NCBI GenBank assembly: GCA_035653595.1
Contig: DASRBO010000190.1
Span: 1 to 64,000, forward strand
Source: DASRBO01 sp035653595
GTDB taxonomy: Bacteria; Actinomycetota; Acidimicrobiia; Acidimicrobiales; JAJPHE01
Direction: 5' to 3'
DNA length: 64,000 nucleotides
Shown: positions 24,422 to 33,151 of the stretch, piece by piece
How the letters are laid out: each line of letters opens with the position of its first letter
How positions within the stretch are numbered: the first letter of the stretch is position 1
The notes under the pieces: model-generated
What the model saw: only the letters and a program-made list of their open reading frames with translations
Databases searched by the model: none
Told to the model about the DNA's origin: nothing
Program-made: the position numbers and the translations under genes

Positions 24422-25381
24422 ATGGACATCAGGCAGCTGGCCGCCGTGACCGCGGTGGCCGACCACGGCACCTTCTCGGCCGCGGCCGACGCCCTCGGCA
24501 CGGTGCAGTCCAACGTGTCGGCCCACGTGGCCCGGCTGGAGCGGGAGCTCGGGGCGGTGCTGGTCGACCGCTCCCGCGGTCAGCTGACCGAGGAGGGCCA
24601 GGTGGTGGTGGCCCGGGCCCGGCGGGTGATGGCCGAGCTGGAGGCGCTGGTGTCCGATGTGGCGGCGGTGCGCAACGTGGTGAGCGGGGCGGTGAGCCTG
24701 GGGATGATCGGCACCACCGCTCGCTGGCTGGCCCCGGTGCTGCTGGCCGAGTCGGCCCGTCGCCATCCCGAGGTCCGGATCACCCTGGCCGAGGCCGGCT
24801 CGTCGGTGCTCGAGGCCGAGCTGGTGGACGGGCGCCTCGACATCGCCGTCACCAACCTGCCGGTGGTGGACCACGACCTCGCCGGCGAGCGGCTCTTCGA
24901 CGAGGACCTGGTGCTGGTGCTGCCCCCGGAGAGCCCGCTGGCCTCCCATGGCAGCATCGATCTGACCGAGCTCGAGGGGGTGCCTCTGCTCCTGCCCATG
25001 AGGGGCACCGCCTTCCGCGACGAGATCGACGACGCCGTAAGGCCGGCCGGGTTCTCCCTGACCCCCCGGGCCGAGCTCGACGGGGTCCGTCTCATCGCCT
25101 CGCTCACCTTCGACGGCCACGGCCCGGCGGTGCTGCCGGCCACGGCGGTGCCGGGGTTCCTGCGCTCCCAGTGGGCCAGCGTGCCGGTCCGGGGCCTTCC
25201 CCGGCGCCAGGTGGGCCTGGCCAGCCGCCGCCGGGGCCTCCTGCCCGCCCCCGCCCGGGCGCTGCGGGCCATCGTGGTCGAGGCGGTCCAGGCCGAGCTG
25301 GCCGCCGGCCGGCGACCGGGCATCCATCCGCCCGGCGAGACCGTCCCCCCGGCTGATCCGCCACCCGCCCGGGGGCGTTGA
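24422..25381 (+). CDS. LysR-family transcriptional regulator
   Basis: Regulator of 319 residues. The N-terminal helix-turn-helix is MDIRQLAAVTAVADHGTFSAAADALGTVQSNVSAHVARLE in pattern (1-60), followed by the LysR substrate-binding fold (about 88-290, with SGAVSLGMIGTTARWLAPVLL and LDIAVTNLPV). A Pro-rich tail of about 30 residues closes it. Start at 24422 chosen from the -10 box spacing; 24416 would add two residues. It is divergent from the HAD-PlsC gene, with 41 bases between starts, so LysR regulators' usual habit points to that unit as its target; the inducer is unknown. Confidence 0.88.
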   Translation: MDIRQLAAVTAVADHGTFSAAADALGTVQSNVSAHVARLERELGAVLVDRSRGQLTEEGQVVVARARRVMAELEALVSDVAAVRNVVSGAVSLGMIGTTARWLAPVLLAESARRHPEVRITLAEAGSSVLEAELVDGRLDIAVTNLPVVDHDLAGERLFDEDLVLVLPPESPLASHGSIDLTELEGVPLLLPMRGTAFRDEIDDAVRPAGFSLTPRAELDGVRLIASLTFDGHGPAVLPATAVPGFLRSQWASVPVRGLPRRQVGLASRRRGLLPAPARALRAIVVEAVQAELAAGRRPGIHPPGETVPPADPPPARGR

Positions 25382-25460
25382 CCGCCCACCGGGCCGCGGA
25401 TCCGGATATTCCGGGCGAGCCGTAACAAGATTGTCTCTTTCCAACGGTCCCGCCGCGACC

Positions 25461-25466
25461 TATTCT
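25461..25466 (+). promoter_or_regulatory. -10 box (TATTCT) for the 70-residue protein gene
   Basis: TATTCT lies 47 bases before the ATG at 25514 in the 132-base gap after the LysR gene. It gives a leader of about 40 bases with GGGAGG as ribosome binding site. Confidence 0.4.
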
Positions 25467-25513
25467 TTCGGCCCGAACCGGCGGGCAGGCGGGGGTCGCA
25501 CCGGGAGGTTGAC

Positions 25514-25726
25514 ATGCCCAGGGATGTCGAGGTCCGGAACCGCTTCGAGGGCAACTGGACCAGCGGCTATCAGGTCGAAGAGGTGGTGCCGCAAGGTGGC
25601 GGCGAATGGTTCCGGCTGCGCCGGCGCTCGGACGGCCGCGTCCTGCCGGTGCTCTTCCCCGCCGACCAGGTGAGGGCGGCGGGGACCATCGGCGCCCGAT
25701 TGGGCCCCGGCGGCCGCACCCGGTAG
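25514..25726 (+). CDS. Small conserved-looking protein, function unknown
   Basis: A 70-residue protein beginning MPRDVEVRNRFEGNWTSGYQVEEVV, with WFRLRRRSDGRVLPVLFPADQVR in the middle, which looks like a compact all-beta domain. RBS GGGAGG sits 6 bases before the ATG and a -10 box is present, so it looks like a genuine gene of its own. No family recognised. A palindrome follows the stop. Confidence 0.65.
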   Translation: MPRDVEVRNRFEGNWTSGYQVEEVVPQGGGEWFRLRRRSDGRVLPVLFPADQVRAAGTIGARLGPGGRTR

Positions 25727-25730
25727 GGCC

Positions 25731-25746
25731 CGAGCGGGCCCGCTCG
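25731..25746. terminator. Palindrome between two converging small genes, likely bidirectional terminator
   Basis: CGAGCGGG at 25731-25738 is followed immediately by its reverse complement at 25739-25746. As RNA it folds into a 6-bp stem with a GGCC loop on either strand. It sits in the 27-base gap between convergent stops, where a shared terminator is expected. Confidence 0.55.
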
Positions 25747-25753
25747 ACAGGGG

Positions 25754-25981
25754 TCAGGCGGCCGAGGCGCGACCCCCGGCCCGGGTGGCGTGGTGCACCT
25801 CGGCGGGGGTTGAGGTGCTGACCTCCTCGGCCAGGTCGGCCAGTTCCTTCTGCAGGGCGGCTATCTGAGCCTGGGTGGACTCGACGTCCTGGCTCCGTCC
25901 CTGCACCCTGGCCCGCTCACGCTGCTCGACCATCTCGATCAGCTGCAGCTCAAGCCCAACAGCGTGGTCCTCGATCGACAT
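25754..25981 (-). CDS. Small coiled-coil protein, function unknown
   Basis: A 75-residue protein, MSIEDHAVGLELQLIEMVEQ onward. Residues 5-50 are a heptad-like amphipathic helix rich in Glu, Gln and Leu, ending in a short Thr/Ala/Arg tail; probably a homo-oligomeric coiled coil. An excellent AGGAGG lies 8 bases before the ATG, which separates it from a longer out-of-family upstream reading. No family recognised. Confidence 0.65.
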   Translation of the reverse strand: MSIEDHAVGLELQLIEMVEQRERARVQGRSQDVESTQAQIAALQKELADLAEEVSTSTPAEVHHATRAGGRASAA

Positions 25982-26048
25982 CGGCGAACCTCCTGCCGGG
26001 CTCGTTCCCCGTTGCGCCGGCGACCAACCGGCCCAGGCCCTGCCAGCG

Positions 26049-26062
26049 CCCCCACCAGGGGG
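26049..26062 (-). terminator. Short G/C hairpin after the acyl-CoA synthetase gene
   Basis: CCCCC (26049-26053) and GGGGG (26058-26062) flank a 4-base loop, 14 bases past the stop of the acyl-CoA synthetase gene. Weak stem, no T run. Confidence 0.3.
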
Positions 26063-26075
26063 AACGGTGAGAGGG

Positions 26076-27635
26076 TCAGTTGATCCGGCGCCGGCGGCCG
26101 GCCCAGAACGGCTCCCGCAGCTCCCGCTTGAGGATCTTGCCCGACGGGTTGCGGGGCAGCTCGGCGACCAGGTCCACCGAGCGGGGGCACTTGTAGTGGG
26201 CCAGGCGGTCGCGGCAGTAGCTGATGATGTCGGCCGCATCCGCTTCGGCGCCCGGGCGGGGCACCACCATGGCCTTGACCGCCTCCCCCCAACGCTCGTC
26301 GGGGACCCCGATCACCGCCACGTCGGCCACGTGGGGGTGGCCGGCCAGGACGTTCTCGACCTCGGCCGGGTAGATGTTCTCCCCCCCGCTCACGATCATG
26401 TCCTTGATGCGGTCGGTGAGGAACACGAAGCCGTCCTCGTCGAGGTAGCCGCCGTCGCCGGTGCGGAACCAGCCGTCGGTGGTGAAGACCTCGGCGTTGG
26501 CCTCGGGACGGTGCCAGTAGCCGACCATGTTCTGCTCCGAACGGGTCCACAGCTCGCCGATCTCCCCCGGCCGGCGGTCGGTGCCGGTTTCGGGATCGAC
26601 CACCCGTAGCTCGACCCACGGATAGGGCCGGCCCGCCGAGCGCATGAGGTGCCGCCGCGGCCCGTCGGGGTCGTGATGGGCGGCGTCGAGCTGGGTGATG
26701 GCCCCGGTCGTCTCGGTCAGGCCGTAGACCTGGATCAGGTCGCACCCGAAGGTGCGTATGGCGTCGTTCAGGGCCTGGTCGGTGATCGGCGAGGCCCCGT
26801 AGTGGATCGAGCGCAGGGCGCTGAAGTCGCCGTCGGCGGCGCCGGGCAGGGCGCACAGCATCTGCAGCACGGCCGGAACGAGGAAGGCGTTGGTGACCCG
26901 TTCCGCCTGGATGGTGCGGAGCAGCTCGGCCGGCACCACCTCCCGCACCAGAACCGAGCGGGCGCCTCCGCTCATCCCCGCCAGCGCCCAGCCCGATCCC
27001 CCGATGTGGAACAGGGGCATGGCCACCAGGTTCACCGACTCCGGATCGAGGCCCCACTCCTCCCGCAGCTGCAGGAGCACGCCCAGGTTGTGGTTGCTGA
27101 GCATGGCCCCCTTGGGCAGGCCGGTGGTGCCCGAGGTGTAGAGCTGGATGACCACCTCCTCGGGGCTGAGCTCGGTCCCGGGGTCGGACTCCGACCCCTC
27201 CTCCACCCAGGAGGCGAAGTCCTGGTGGGTCCCGTCGGCGACCAGGGTCACGACCTCCTTGACCCCCTCCAGCCCGGCCTCGAAGGCCTCGAGCTGGCCG
27301 AGGAAGTCCGGTCCGACCACCAGCACCCTGGCCTCGGCATCGTTGACGATGAACTGCATCTCCTGGGGGGCGAGGCGCCAGTTGACCGGCACGCAGATGG
27401 CGCCGATCTTGCCTGCGCCGAAGAGCAGGTCGAAGAACTCGGGCCCGTTCTTGTCGATCATGGCCACGTGGTCGCCGGCGGAGACCCCGGCTCCGAGCAG
27501 GCGCTGGGCCACCCGGCTGGAGCGCCGGTCCAGCTCCGACCAGGTGATGGTGGTCTCGCCGTAGGTGATCGCCGGCGCCTCCCCGATTTCGGCCCCGTTG
27601 TGCCTGACCACCCCGGCCAGTGTCCAGTCGCCCAT
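26076..27635 (-). CDS. Acyl-CoA synthetase (AMP-forming, FadD-like)
   Basis: Adenylate-forming ligase of 519 residues that activates a carboxylic acid as acyl-AMP and then acyl-CoA. Motifs: YTSGTTGLPKGAMLSN (about 166-181), YGLTETTGAI, DGWFRTGDGGYLDEDGF, DRIKDMIVSGGENIYPAEVE, and the C-terminal catalytic lysine in NPSGKILKREL. Chain length preference is not apparent. A -10 TATGTT and GGAGGGGAAGG precede the ATG, so it has its own promoter. Neighbours are an MFS exporter upstream and a small coiled-coil gene downstream. Confidence 0.9.
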   Translation of the reverse strand: MGDWTLAGVVRHNGAEIGEAPAITYGETTITWSELDRRSSRVAQRLLGAGVSAGDHVAMIDKNGPEFFDLLFGAGKIGAICVPVNWRLAPQEMQFIVNDAEARVLVVGPDFLGQLEAFEAGLEGVKEVVTLVADGTHQDFASWVEEGSESDPGTELSPEEVVIQLYTSGTTGLPKGAMLSNHNLGVLLQLREEWGLDPESVNLVAMPLFHIGGSGWALAGMSGGARSVLVREVVPAELLRTIQAERVTNAFLVPAVLQMLCALPGAADGDFSALRSIHYGASPITDQALNDAIRTFGCDLIQVYGLTETTGAITQLDAAHHDPDGPRRHLMRSAGRPYPWVELRVVDPETGTDRRPGEIGELWTRSEQNMVGYWHRPEANAEVFTTDGWFRTGDGGYLDEDGFVFLTDRIKDMIVSGGENIYPAEVENVLAGHPHVADVAVIGVPDERWGEAVKAMVVPRPGAEADAADIISYCRDRLAHYKCPRSVDLVAELPRNPSGKILKRELREPFWAGRRRRIN

Positions 27636-27662
27636 CGCCTTCCCCTCCGTCCTCGCTCTCCG

Positions 27663-27668
27663 AACATA
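27663..27668 (-). promoter_or_regulatory. -10 box (TATGTT) for the acyl-CoA synthetase gene
   Basis: On the minus strand TATGTT stands 27 bases before the ATG at 27635, with GGAGGGGAAGG in between as ribosome binding site. Confidence 0.5.
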
Positions 27669-27710
27669 CCGCCGCCGCCTCGGGCAGGTCCTGGCGCCGG
27701 TGCCCGGTGG

Positions 27711-29303
27711 TCAGGCCGGGGCGAGCTCCGAGTCGTCCTCAGGAGCCGGGCGCGGCCGCGCCGCGATGGTGAACAGGGCCACCAGCCCGGCGGCCAGCAG
27801 CATGGCGCCGGAGAGCATGAGGGCGACGTCGAGGCCCTTGGCAAAAGCGTTCTCGGCGGCGGCGGTGGCCTTGTTGATGACGTTCTGCAGGCTCGGGTTA
27901 CCCGCCGTGTTCGGGGCGGTGACGTTGCCGGTGGTCAGGGCGTTGATGACGAGCGAGGCGATGCTGCCCAGGCCCTCGGACCTGAGCTGGTGAATGACGT
28001 TGGTGGTGAGCTGACCGTTGACGATCGTCCCGAGGATGGCCACGCCGAACACCGCTCCCAGCTCGCGGCTCGTGTTGGTCGTCGAGGCCGCCATGCCGGA
28101 GCGCCGGGCCGGCACCACCGCCAGGACCGAGCTGGTCACCGGCACGACCGCGATCCCGAAACCGACCCCGGCCAGGGCGAGCGGCCCGGCCAGGCTTCCG
28201 AAGCCGGCCGAGGGGGAGATGACCCCGTCGGTCACCACGATGCCGGCGCCGGCCATGACGCATCCGATCACCATCGGCAGCCGGGGCCCGGTGGCCGCCA
28301 CCCACCGGCCGGCGAAGACCGAGGCCAGGATCATGCCGGCGCTCATGGGCAGGAAGTCGACGGCGATCCCGTAGGGCGTGGTGCTGGTCAGCAGCAACAG
28401 GTACAGGGCGACGAAGAAGAAGATCGAGAAGGTGCCGAAGTAGGCGGCGAAGGAGACGAAGTTGGCCCCGGCGAAGGTCGGGTTGCGGAACAGCTCCAGT
28501 TGCAGCACCGGGTAGCGGGATCGCCGTTCCACCAGGAGGAAGCCGACCCCGGTCACCGCCGAGGCGGCGAACAGCCCGATGATGCCCGGGTTGGAGTAGC
28601 CGCTGTTCTCCCCCGATATCACGGCGAAGGTGACACAGACGAGGGCGGCGGAGCCGAGGAGGAAGCCGGGCACATCCAGCTGGCGCGCTCCGGGGTCGGA
28701 GTTCTCCGGAAGCACCAGCCCGGCCACGATGCCGGCCACCGCACCGAAGGCGAGGTTGAACCAGAACACCAGCCGGAAGCTGGACAGCCCGACCAGGACC
28801 CCGCCGATCACCGGCCCCAGGGCGAGGGCGAGGCCGGACACGGCGGCCCAGACCCCGATCGCCCGGGCCCGCTCGGCCCGGTCGGGGTAGATGTGGCGGA
28901 TCATGGACAGGGTCCCTGGCTCCGAGGCCGCCGCCCCGATGCCCATCACCACCCGGCCGGCGATCAGGACACCGGGGGTCGGGGCCACGGCGCCGATCAC
29001 CGAGCCGGCGCAGAAGATACCGACCCCCGCCAGCATCACCTTCTTGCGCCCGAAGATGTCGCTCAGGGTGCCGGCGGTCAGCATCAGGCCGGCGAAGACC
29101 AGGGCGTAGCCGTTTACCACCCACTGCAGGGCCGTCACACCGGCATGGATGCGCGACTGCACATCGGCGAGGGTCACGCTGATGATCGTGTTGTCGAGGA
29201 AGGTCAGGAACAGCAGGGCGCACAGTGAGGCGAGGGCGGCGTCCCTACGGGCCCCGGTCAAGCCGGAGCCGACGTCGGCTCCGGCGCTGTCGCCCTGCGC
29301 CAT
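27711..29303 (-). CDS. MFS transporter, DHA2 (EmrB/QacA, 14-TM) family
   Basis: Inner-membrane proton antiporter of 530 residues with about 14 hydrophobic segments. Motif A appears as GTLSDIFGRKKVML and the DHA2 start as FLTFLDNTIISVTLADVQ. Members export drugs, dyes or lipids; no substrate can be assigned. The segment after TM13 contains a periplasmic-type loop (NGQLTTNVIHQLRSEGLGS). ATG at 29303. It lies between a flippase gene and the acyl-CoA synthetase gene on the same strand, with gaps of 57 and 75 bases. Confidence 0.88.
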   Translation of the reverse strand: MAQGDSAGADVGSGLTGARRDAALASLCALLFLTFLDNTIISVTLADVQSRIHAGVTALQWVVNGYALVFAGLMLTAGTLSDIFGRKKVMLAGVGIFCAGSVIGAVAPTPGVLIAGRVVMGIGAAASEPGTLSMIRHIYPDRAERARAIGVWAAVSGLALALGPVIGGVLVGLSSFRLVFWFNLAFGAVAGIVAGLVLPENSDPGARQLDVPGFLLGSAALVCVTFAVISGENSGYSNPGIIGLFAASAVTGVGFLLVERRSRYPVLQLELFRNPTFAGANFVSFAAYFGTFSIFFFVALYLLLLTSTTPYGIAVDFLPMSAGMILASVFAGRWVAATGPRLPMVIGCVMAGAGIVVTDGVISPSAGFGSLAGPLALAGVGFGIAVVPVTSSVLAVVPARRSGMAASTTNTSRELGAVFGVAILGTIVNGQLTTNVIHQLRSEGLGSIASLVINALTTGNVTAPNTAGNPSLQNVINKATAAAENAFAKGLDVALMLSGAMLLAAGLVALFTIAARPRPAPEDDSELAPA

Positions 29304-29360
29304 GCCCCCAGTTTTACGGGGACGCCGTGTCGGGGCGCGGATCGGCGCCCGGCCGTGCCC

Positions 29361-30818
29361 TCAGGCGGCGGTGGCCGACACCCGTCGGGTCAGCTGGGCC
29401 ATGGCGGTCAGGTCGGCCCGGTTGACGGCCCCGGTGAGAAGGGCGGCCACCGGGAAGCCGACCACGCCCAGGGCAATCTGGGCCAGGGGCGAGAAGAGGT
29501 AGCCCGGGGCCATCGCCGCCGCCGTCAGCAGTCCGGCCAGCAGGGTGCGGGAGAGCCGCCGCCACGGCCACTGCAGCCCCAGGTTCACCCTGACCGCCCG
29601 GGCCAACCAGGCCGCCGACACCAGCTCCCCGGCGCTGGTCGCCGCGGCCGCCCCGGTGTAGGACAACGGCGGGATCAGGACCACGTCGAGCAGGACGTTG
29701 AGCACCAGCACCCCGATGGCGATGCGCAGGAGCTTGGTCTGGAGGTGGGCGTTGTACATCACCCCCGACAGCACCGTGCCCACCAGGATGAGGCCGGCGG
29801 CCGGGGCGAGGATGGCGAGGGTGACCCCGGCGCCCCGGTACTGGCGGAACGAGTGCAGGTGGGGCACCAGCCGCCAAGCCGCCATGCTTCCCCCCACCGT
29901 CACCCAGACCCCGGGGAGGGTGATGAGGTGCACGACCGTGGCGTAGCGGCGGGCCAGGACCTCGCGCCCCGCCGACCAGCTGCGGGCGAAGATGGGGTTG
30001 AGGACGGTCATCAACAGCCCCGGGAAGACCCCGACGGTGTCGACGAAGCGGTAGCCGGCGCCGAACTGTCCCACCGCCGCGCTCGACTGCAGCCGGGCGA
30101 GGATGAACACGCCGAGCCGGTAGTAGAGCCCGGTCACCACGGCGGCGGCCCCCAGGGGGGCGGCCACCCGGACCAGTGACCACCACCGGGCCGGCCGGGG
30201 CGTCCAGTCGAAGCGCCCCAGGGCGAGGGCCCGGGCCGCCACGATCATCAGGGCGACCCCGTTGACCCCCACATAGAGCCATACGAAGGAGATGGCCCCG
30301 GCGTGGGCGTGGGCCAGCACGCTCACCCCGGCCACCAGGCACACCGCCTCGGCCAGGTTCGCCAGGGCGACCCAGGCCAGGCGGAGCCTCACCTCCAGCA
30401 CCACCTGCAGCGACTGGAGGGCGTAGATCAGGACCAGCACCGAGGCCGCCACCCCGGCGCGGACGGAGGCGGCCGGGTAGCCGATGAGGGGCAGGGCGAC
30501 CAGCACGGCGAGGTAGCAGAGGCCGGCAGCGCTGGCCCTGACGTAGAGCAGGTTGGGCACCATCCACCGCTCGCGGTGAGGGTCCTGGGCCACCTCGCGG
30601 GTGACGGTCGTCTTGAACCCGAAGTCGGCGAAGGGCTGGACCAGGTCGGGAACCGCCACCGCGAACACGTAGACACCGAAGCGGGCGGGGCCCAGATGGG
30701 CGGCGATGACGGCGAAGGCCGCCAGGTGCAGGCCGGTGGTGACCGCCTGGGCGACGGTCAGGTAGGAGACGTTGCGGGCCGCCGGGCCGCCGACCCGCCC
30801 GTCGAGAACGGCGGCCAC
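29361..30818 (-). CDS. Polysaccharide/lipid flippase of the MOP (Wzx-like) superfamily
   Basis: Polytopic membrane protein of about 485 residues with roughly 14 hydrophobic helices. Segments such as IAAHLGPARFGVYVFAVAVPDLVQPFADFGFKT and YRFVDTVGVFPGLLMTVLNPIFAR match oligosaccharide flippases that turn undecaprenyl- or polyprenyl-linked sugars across the membrane. No glycosyltransferases are nearby, so the cargo is unknown. The start is uncertain: GTG at 30818 gives the usual 17 residues before TM1, while GTG at 30932 would overlap the esterase gene. The 77 bases before 30896 hold no feature I can see. Confidence 0.8.
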   Translation of the reverse strand: MAAVLDGRVGGPAARNVSYLTVAQAVTTGLHLAAFAVIAAHLGPARFGVYVFAVAVPDLVQPFADFGFKTTVTREVAQDPHRERWMVPNLLYVRASAAGLCYLAVLVALPLIGYPAASVRAGVAASVLVLIYALQSLQVVLEVRLRLAWVALANLAEAVCLVAGVSVLAHAHAGAISFVWLYVGVNGVALMIVAARALALGRFDWTPRPARWWSLVRVAAPLGAAAVVTGLYYRLGVFILARLQSSAAVGQFGAGYRFVDTVGVFPGLLMTVLNPIFARSWSAGREVLARRYATVVHLITLPGVWVTVGGSMAAWRLVPHLHSFRQYRGAGVTLAILAPAAGLILVGTVLSGVMYNAHLQTKLLRIAIGVLVLNVLLDVVLIPPLSYTGAAAATSAGELVSAAWLARAVRVNLGLQWPWRRLSRTLLAGLLTAAAMAPGYLFSPLAQIALGVVGFPVAALLTGAVNRADLTAMAQLTRRVSATAA

Positions 30819-30895
30819 CGAGGAGGCATCCGCCGACGGGCTCGGCGGCCGCTCGGTCGCCCGGACGACCGAGCCGGAACCGGGGTCTTCCCCGG

Positions 30896-31831
30896 TCAGC
30901 CGCCCAACGCCGAGCGCAGGGCTACGGCGCACTCCTGAATGGCCTCGGCCCCCTGAGGCACCACGCCGGCCAGCTGGAGGAAGACGTGGGCCATCCCGTC
31001 GTAGCGGTGGACCTTGGCGGTGACCCCCGCCTCCTCGAGGCGGCGGCCATAGGCCTCCCCTTCGTCGCGCAGGGGATCGCACTCGGCCGTCAGGATCAGG
31101 GCCGGCGGCAGACCGCTCAGGTCGGGCGCCGACAGGGGCGACAGCCGGGGGTCGGAGGCGTCGGCCTGTCCGCCGGTGTAGTGCTGGAAGAACCACTCCA
31201 TGGTCCGCCGGGTGAGGAACGGGCCCTCGGCGTTCTCCGTGATGGACGGGTGCTCGAGGCTGGCGTCGAGGGTCGGGTAGATGAGCAGCTGGAAGGCGAT
31301 GTCCGGGCCGCCCTCGAGACGAGCCCGCTGGGAGGTGACCGCCACCAGGTTGCCGCCGGCGCTGTCGCCGGCGAGGGCCAGACGGGAGGTGTCCGATCCC
31401 AACTCCTCCCCGTTGGCGGCGACCCAGGAGGTGGCGGCCCAGGCGTCGTCCGCGGCGGACGGGAAGGGGTTCTCCGGAGCCAGCCGGTAGTCGACCGCCA
31501 CGGTGACGGCCGGGGTCAGGGCGGCCAGGTGGCGGGCCAGTGGGTCGTGGCTGTCGAGGCTTCCGATGACCCAGCCACCGCCGTGGAAGAACACGACCGT
31601 CGGGAACGGACCGTCACCCTGGGGCCGGTAGACGCGGATCGGGATCTCACCGGCCGGGCCCGGGATGCTGCGGTCCACCACCGAGGCCAGCTCGGGGGCG
31701 GTGCCCCCGAAGGCGGCGATGGCGTCGTAGCCCTGCCGGGCCTCCTCGACGCTGAGCTGGGAGACATCGCGGCCTTCACCCGACTGGCGGTTGGCGTTGG
31801 CGATGGCCTGCAGGACCGGATCAAGAGGCAT
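30896..31831 (-). CDS. Alpha/beta hydrolase, hormone-sensitive-lipase family esterase
   Basis: Carboxylesterase of 311 residues. The oxyanion loop is H83-GGGW, the nucleophile is S157 in GDSAGG, the acid is in ILTAECDPLRDEG and the base is the His of DGMAHVF. No signal peptide, so cytoplasmic. It probably cleaves short acyl esters. The ATG at 31831 is favoured over TTG at 31837 because a TAGATT -10 box ends six bases before it. It is followed by the flippase gene. Confidence 0.9.
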   Translation of the reverse strand: MPLDPVLQAIANANRQSGEGRDVSQLSVEEARQGYDAIAAFGGTAPELASVVDRSIPGPAGEIPIRVYRPQGDGPFPTVVFFHGGGWVIGSLDSHDPLARHLAALTPAVTVAVDYRLAPENPFPSAADDAWAATSWVAANGEELGSDTSRLALAGDSAGGNLVAVTSQRARLEGGPDIAFQLLIYPTLDASLEHPSITENAEGPFLTRRTMEWFFQHYTGGQADASDPRLSPLSAPDLSGLPPALILTAECDPLRDEGEAYGRRLEEAGVTAKVHRYDGMAHVFLQLAGVVPQGAEAIQECAVALRSALGG

Positions 31832-31837
31832 CGTCAA

Positions 31838-31843
31838 AATCTA
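31838..31843 (-). promoter_or_regulatory. -10 box (TAGATT) for the esterase gene, leaderless spacing
   Basis: On the minus strand TAGATT, then six bases, then ATG at 31831. This is the classic arrangement of a leaderless actinobacterial transcript and rules out the TTG lying inside the spacer. Confidence 0.5.
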
Positions 31844-31902
31844 CGACCGGGCCGCCGTCGCTGTCAGTCCGGCGGTGCCAGGCGGTTCGGCCCGGAACCG
31901 CC

Positions 31903-32868
31903 TCAGAGCCCGGCCAGGAACTCGATGAGCAGCCGGTTGACCTCGTCGGCCCGCTCCTGCTGGACCCAGTGCCCGCATCCGGGCAGGACGTGGCTGGCCC
32001 GCAGGCCGGGCAAGGTGTCGGGGAACCGGGCGATGGCCCCGGCCCCCCACACCGTCGGCCCGTCCCGATCGCCTCCGATGAACAGGCTCGGACACGTGAT
32101 GGGCCGCCCCCGGAAGGCGGCGAGGTCCTCCCAGTCGCGCTGCATGTTCCGGTAGCGGTTGAGGCCGCCGGTGAGCCCGGTGCGCTCGAACTCGGCCACG
32201 TAGTACTCGAGATCGTGGTCGGGCATCCACGTCGGCATCCGCTCGGGTACGACCAGGCGCTCGCGCAGGGTCCCGCCCCGGCTGACCGTCGCCATGGTCC
32301 GCCCGGCCGCCGGGGGCGGGGCGTCGCCCGAGGCGGTGTAGTAGAAGCCGGTGACCCAGGAACGGACGTCGGGCTCGATCTCCGCCTCGGCCCGCCCGGG
32401 CTCCTGGAAGTACTCGATGTAGAACTCGTCGTCACCGGCCAGGCGGCGGAAGCCCTCAAACGGCGGCATCGGCGCCGGTGGGGTGTACGGGACGCTGAGC
32501 AGCACCAGGGCCTTGAACAGATCGGGGCGCAGGAGGCACGAGCTGGAGGCGATCGGCGAGCCCCAGTCGTGACCGACGATCACCGCGCTGGTCTGGCCCA
32601 GCTCCTCGACCACGGCCACGTTGTCGGCCACGTGGCGCACCATCCGGTACTCCTCCAGCGCGGCCGGCTTGGACGACCGGCCGTAGCCGCGCACGTCGAG
32701 GGCGACCGCCCGGTAGCCGGCCGAGGCCAGGGCGTCGAGCTGGTGACGCCACGAGTACCAGGACTCCGGGAAGCCGTGCACCAGCAGCACCATGGGCCCC
32801 TCGCCGGCTTCGGCCACATGGATGCGGAGCCCGTCCCGGCGGATGACTCGGTGAGTGGTGGCGGTCAT
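31903..32868 (-). CDS. Epoxide hydrolase-type alpha/beta hydrolase
   Basis: Hydrolase of 321 residues. HGFPESW at 31-37 forms the oxyanion side, D101 in VGHDWGS is an aspartate nucleophile as in epoxide hydrolases and haloalkane dehalogenases, and H300 in PGCGHWVQQE is the base. Tyrosines in YIEYFQEPG and LNRYRN lie where the epoxide-opening pair is expected, so an EphA-like epoxide hydrolase is the best call. No signal peptide. ATG at 32868. It is upstream of the esterase gene, separated by 71 bases with its own promoter for the latter. Confidence 0.88.
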   Translation of the reverse strand: MTATTHRVIRRDGLRIHVAEAGEGPMVLLVHGFPESWYSWRHQLDALASAGYRAVALDVRGYGRSSKPAALEEYRMVRHVADNVAVVEELGQTSAVIVGHDWGSPIASSSCLLRPDLFKALVLLSVPYTPPAPMPPFEGFRRLAGDDEFYIEYFQEPGRAEAEIEPDVRSWVTGFYYTASGDAPPPAAGRTMATVSRGGTLRERLVVPERMPTWMPDHDLEYYVAEFERTGLTGGLNRYRNMQRDWEDLAAFRGRPITCPSLFIGGDRDGPTVWGAGAIARFPDTLPGLRASHVLPGCGHWVQQERADEVNRLLIEFLAGL

Positions 32869-32926
32869 GGCCTGCAGTCTGGCCGGAGTGCCCGGCCCGA
32901 TCCACCGGTCGCCCGCAACCCGCCCG

Positions 32927-32932
32927 TAACAT
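32927..32932 (+). promoter_or_regulatory. -10 box (TAACAT) for the small membrane protein gene, leaderless spacing
   Basis: TAACAT is followed by six bases and the ATG at 32939, the spacing of a leaderless transcript; no ribosome binding site is present. Confidence 0.5.
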
Positions 32933-32938
32933 CACCGC

Positions 32939-33151
32939 ATGCTGCTGCTGACGGTCTCGCACCACACCGCTCTCCGTCTGGGCGAGGCGGGTGCCCTGCT
33001 CGCCGCCCTCGGCGCCTTCGCCCTCCTGGTCTTGAGCCTGGCGAGCCGGGGCCCCACCGCCGGCGGCGGGCCCGCCGCCGTCCGGCCGGTTGCCTACGCC
33101 CTGATGACGGCCGGCTTCGTGCTGCAGATCTTCGCCTTCCACTGGAACTGA
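32939..33151 (+). CDS. Small two-helix membrane protein, function unknown
   Basis: A 70-residue protein with two hydrophobic segments (ALLAALGAFALLVLSLAS and AYALMTAGFVLQIFAFHW) joined by a Gly/Pro loop. The -10 box spaced exactly for a leaderless start supports it being a real gene. No family recognised. The 144 bases after it, before the D-aminoacylase gene, hold only CGGCGCCGGTCGG-type repeats (33155-33195). Confidence 0.6.
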   Translation: MLLLTVSHHTALRLGEAGALLAALGAFALLVLSLASRGPTAGGGPAAVRPVAYALMTAGFVLQIFAFHWN

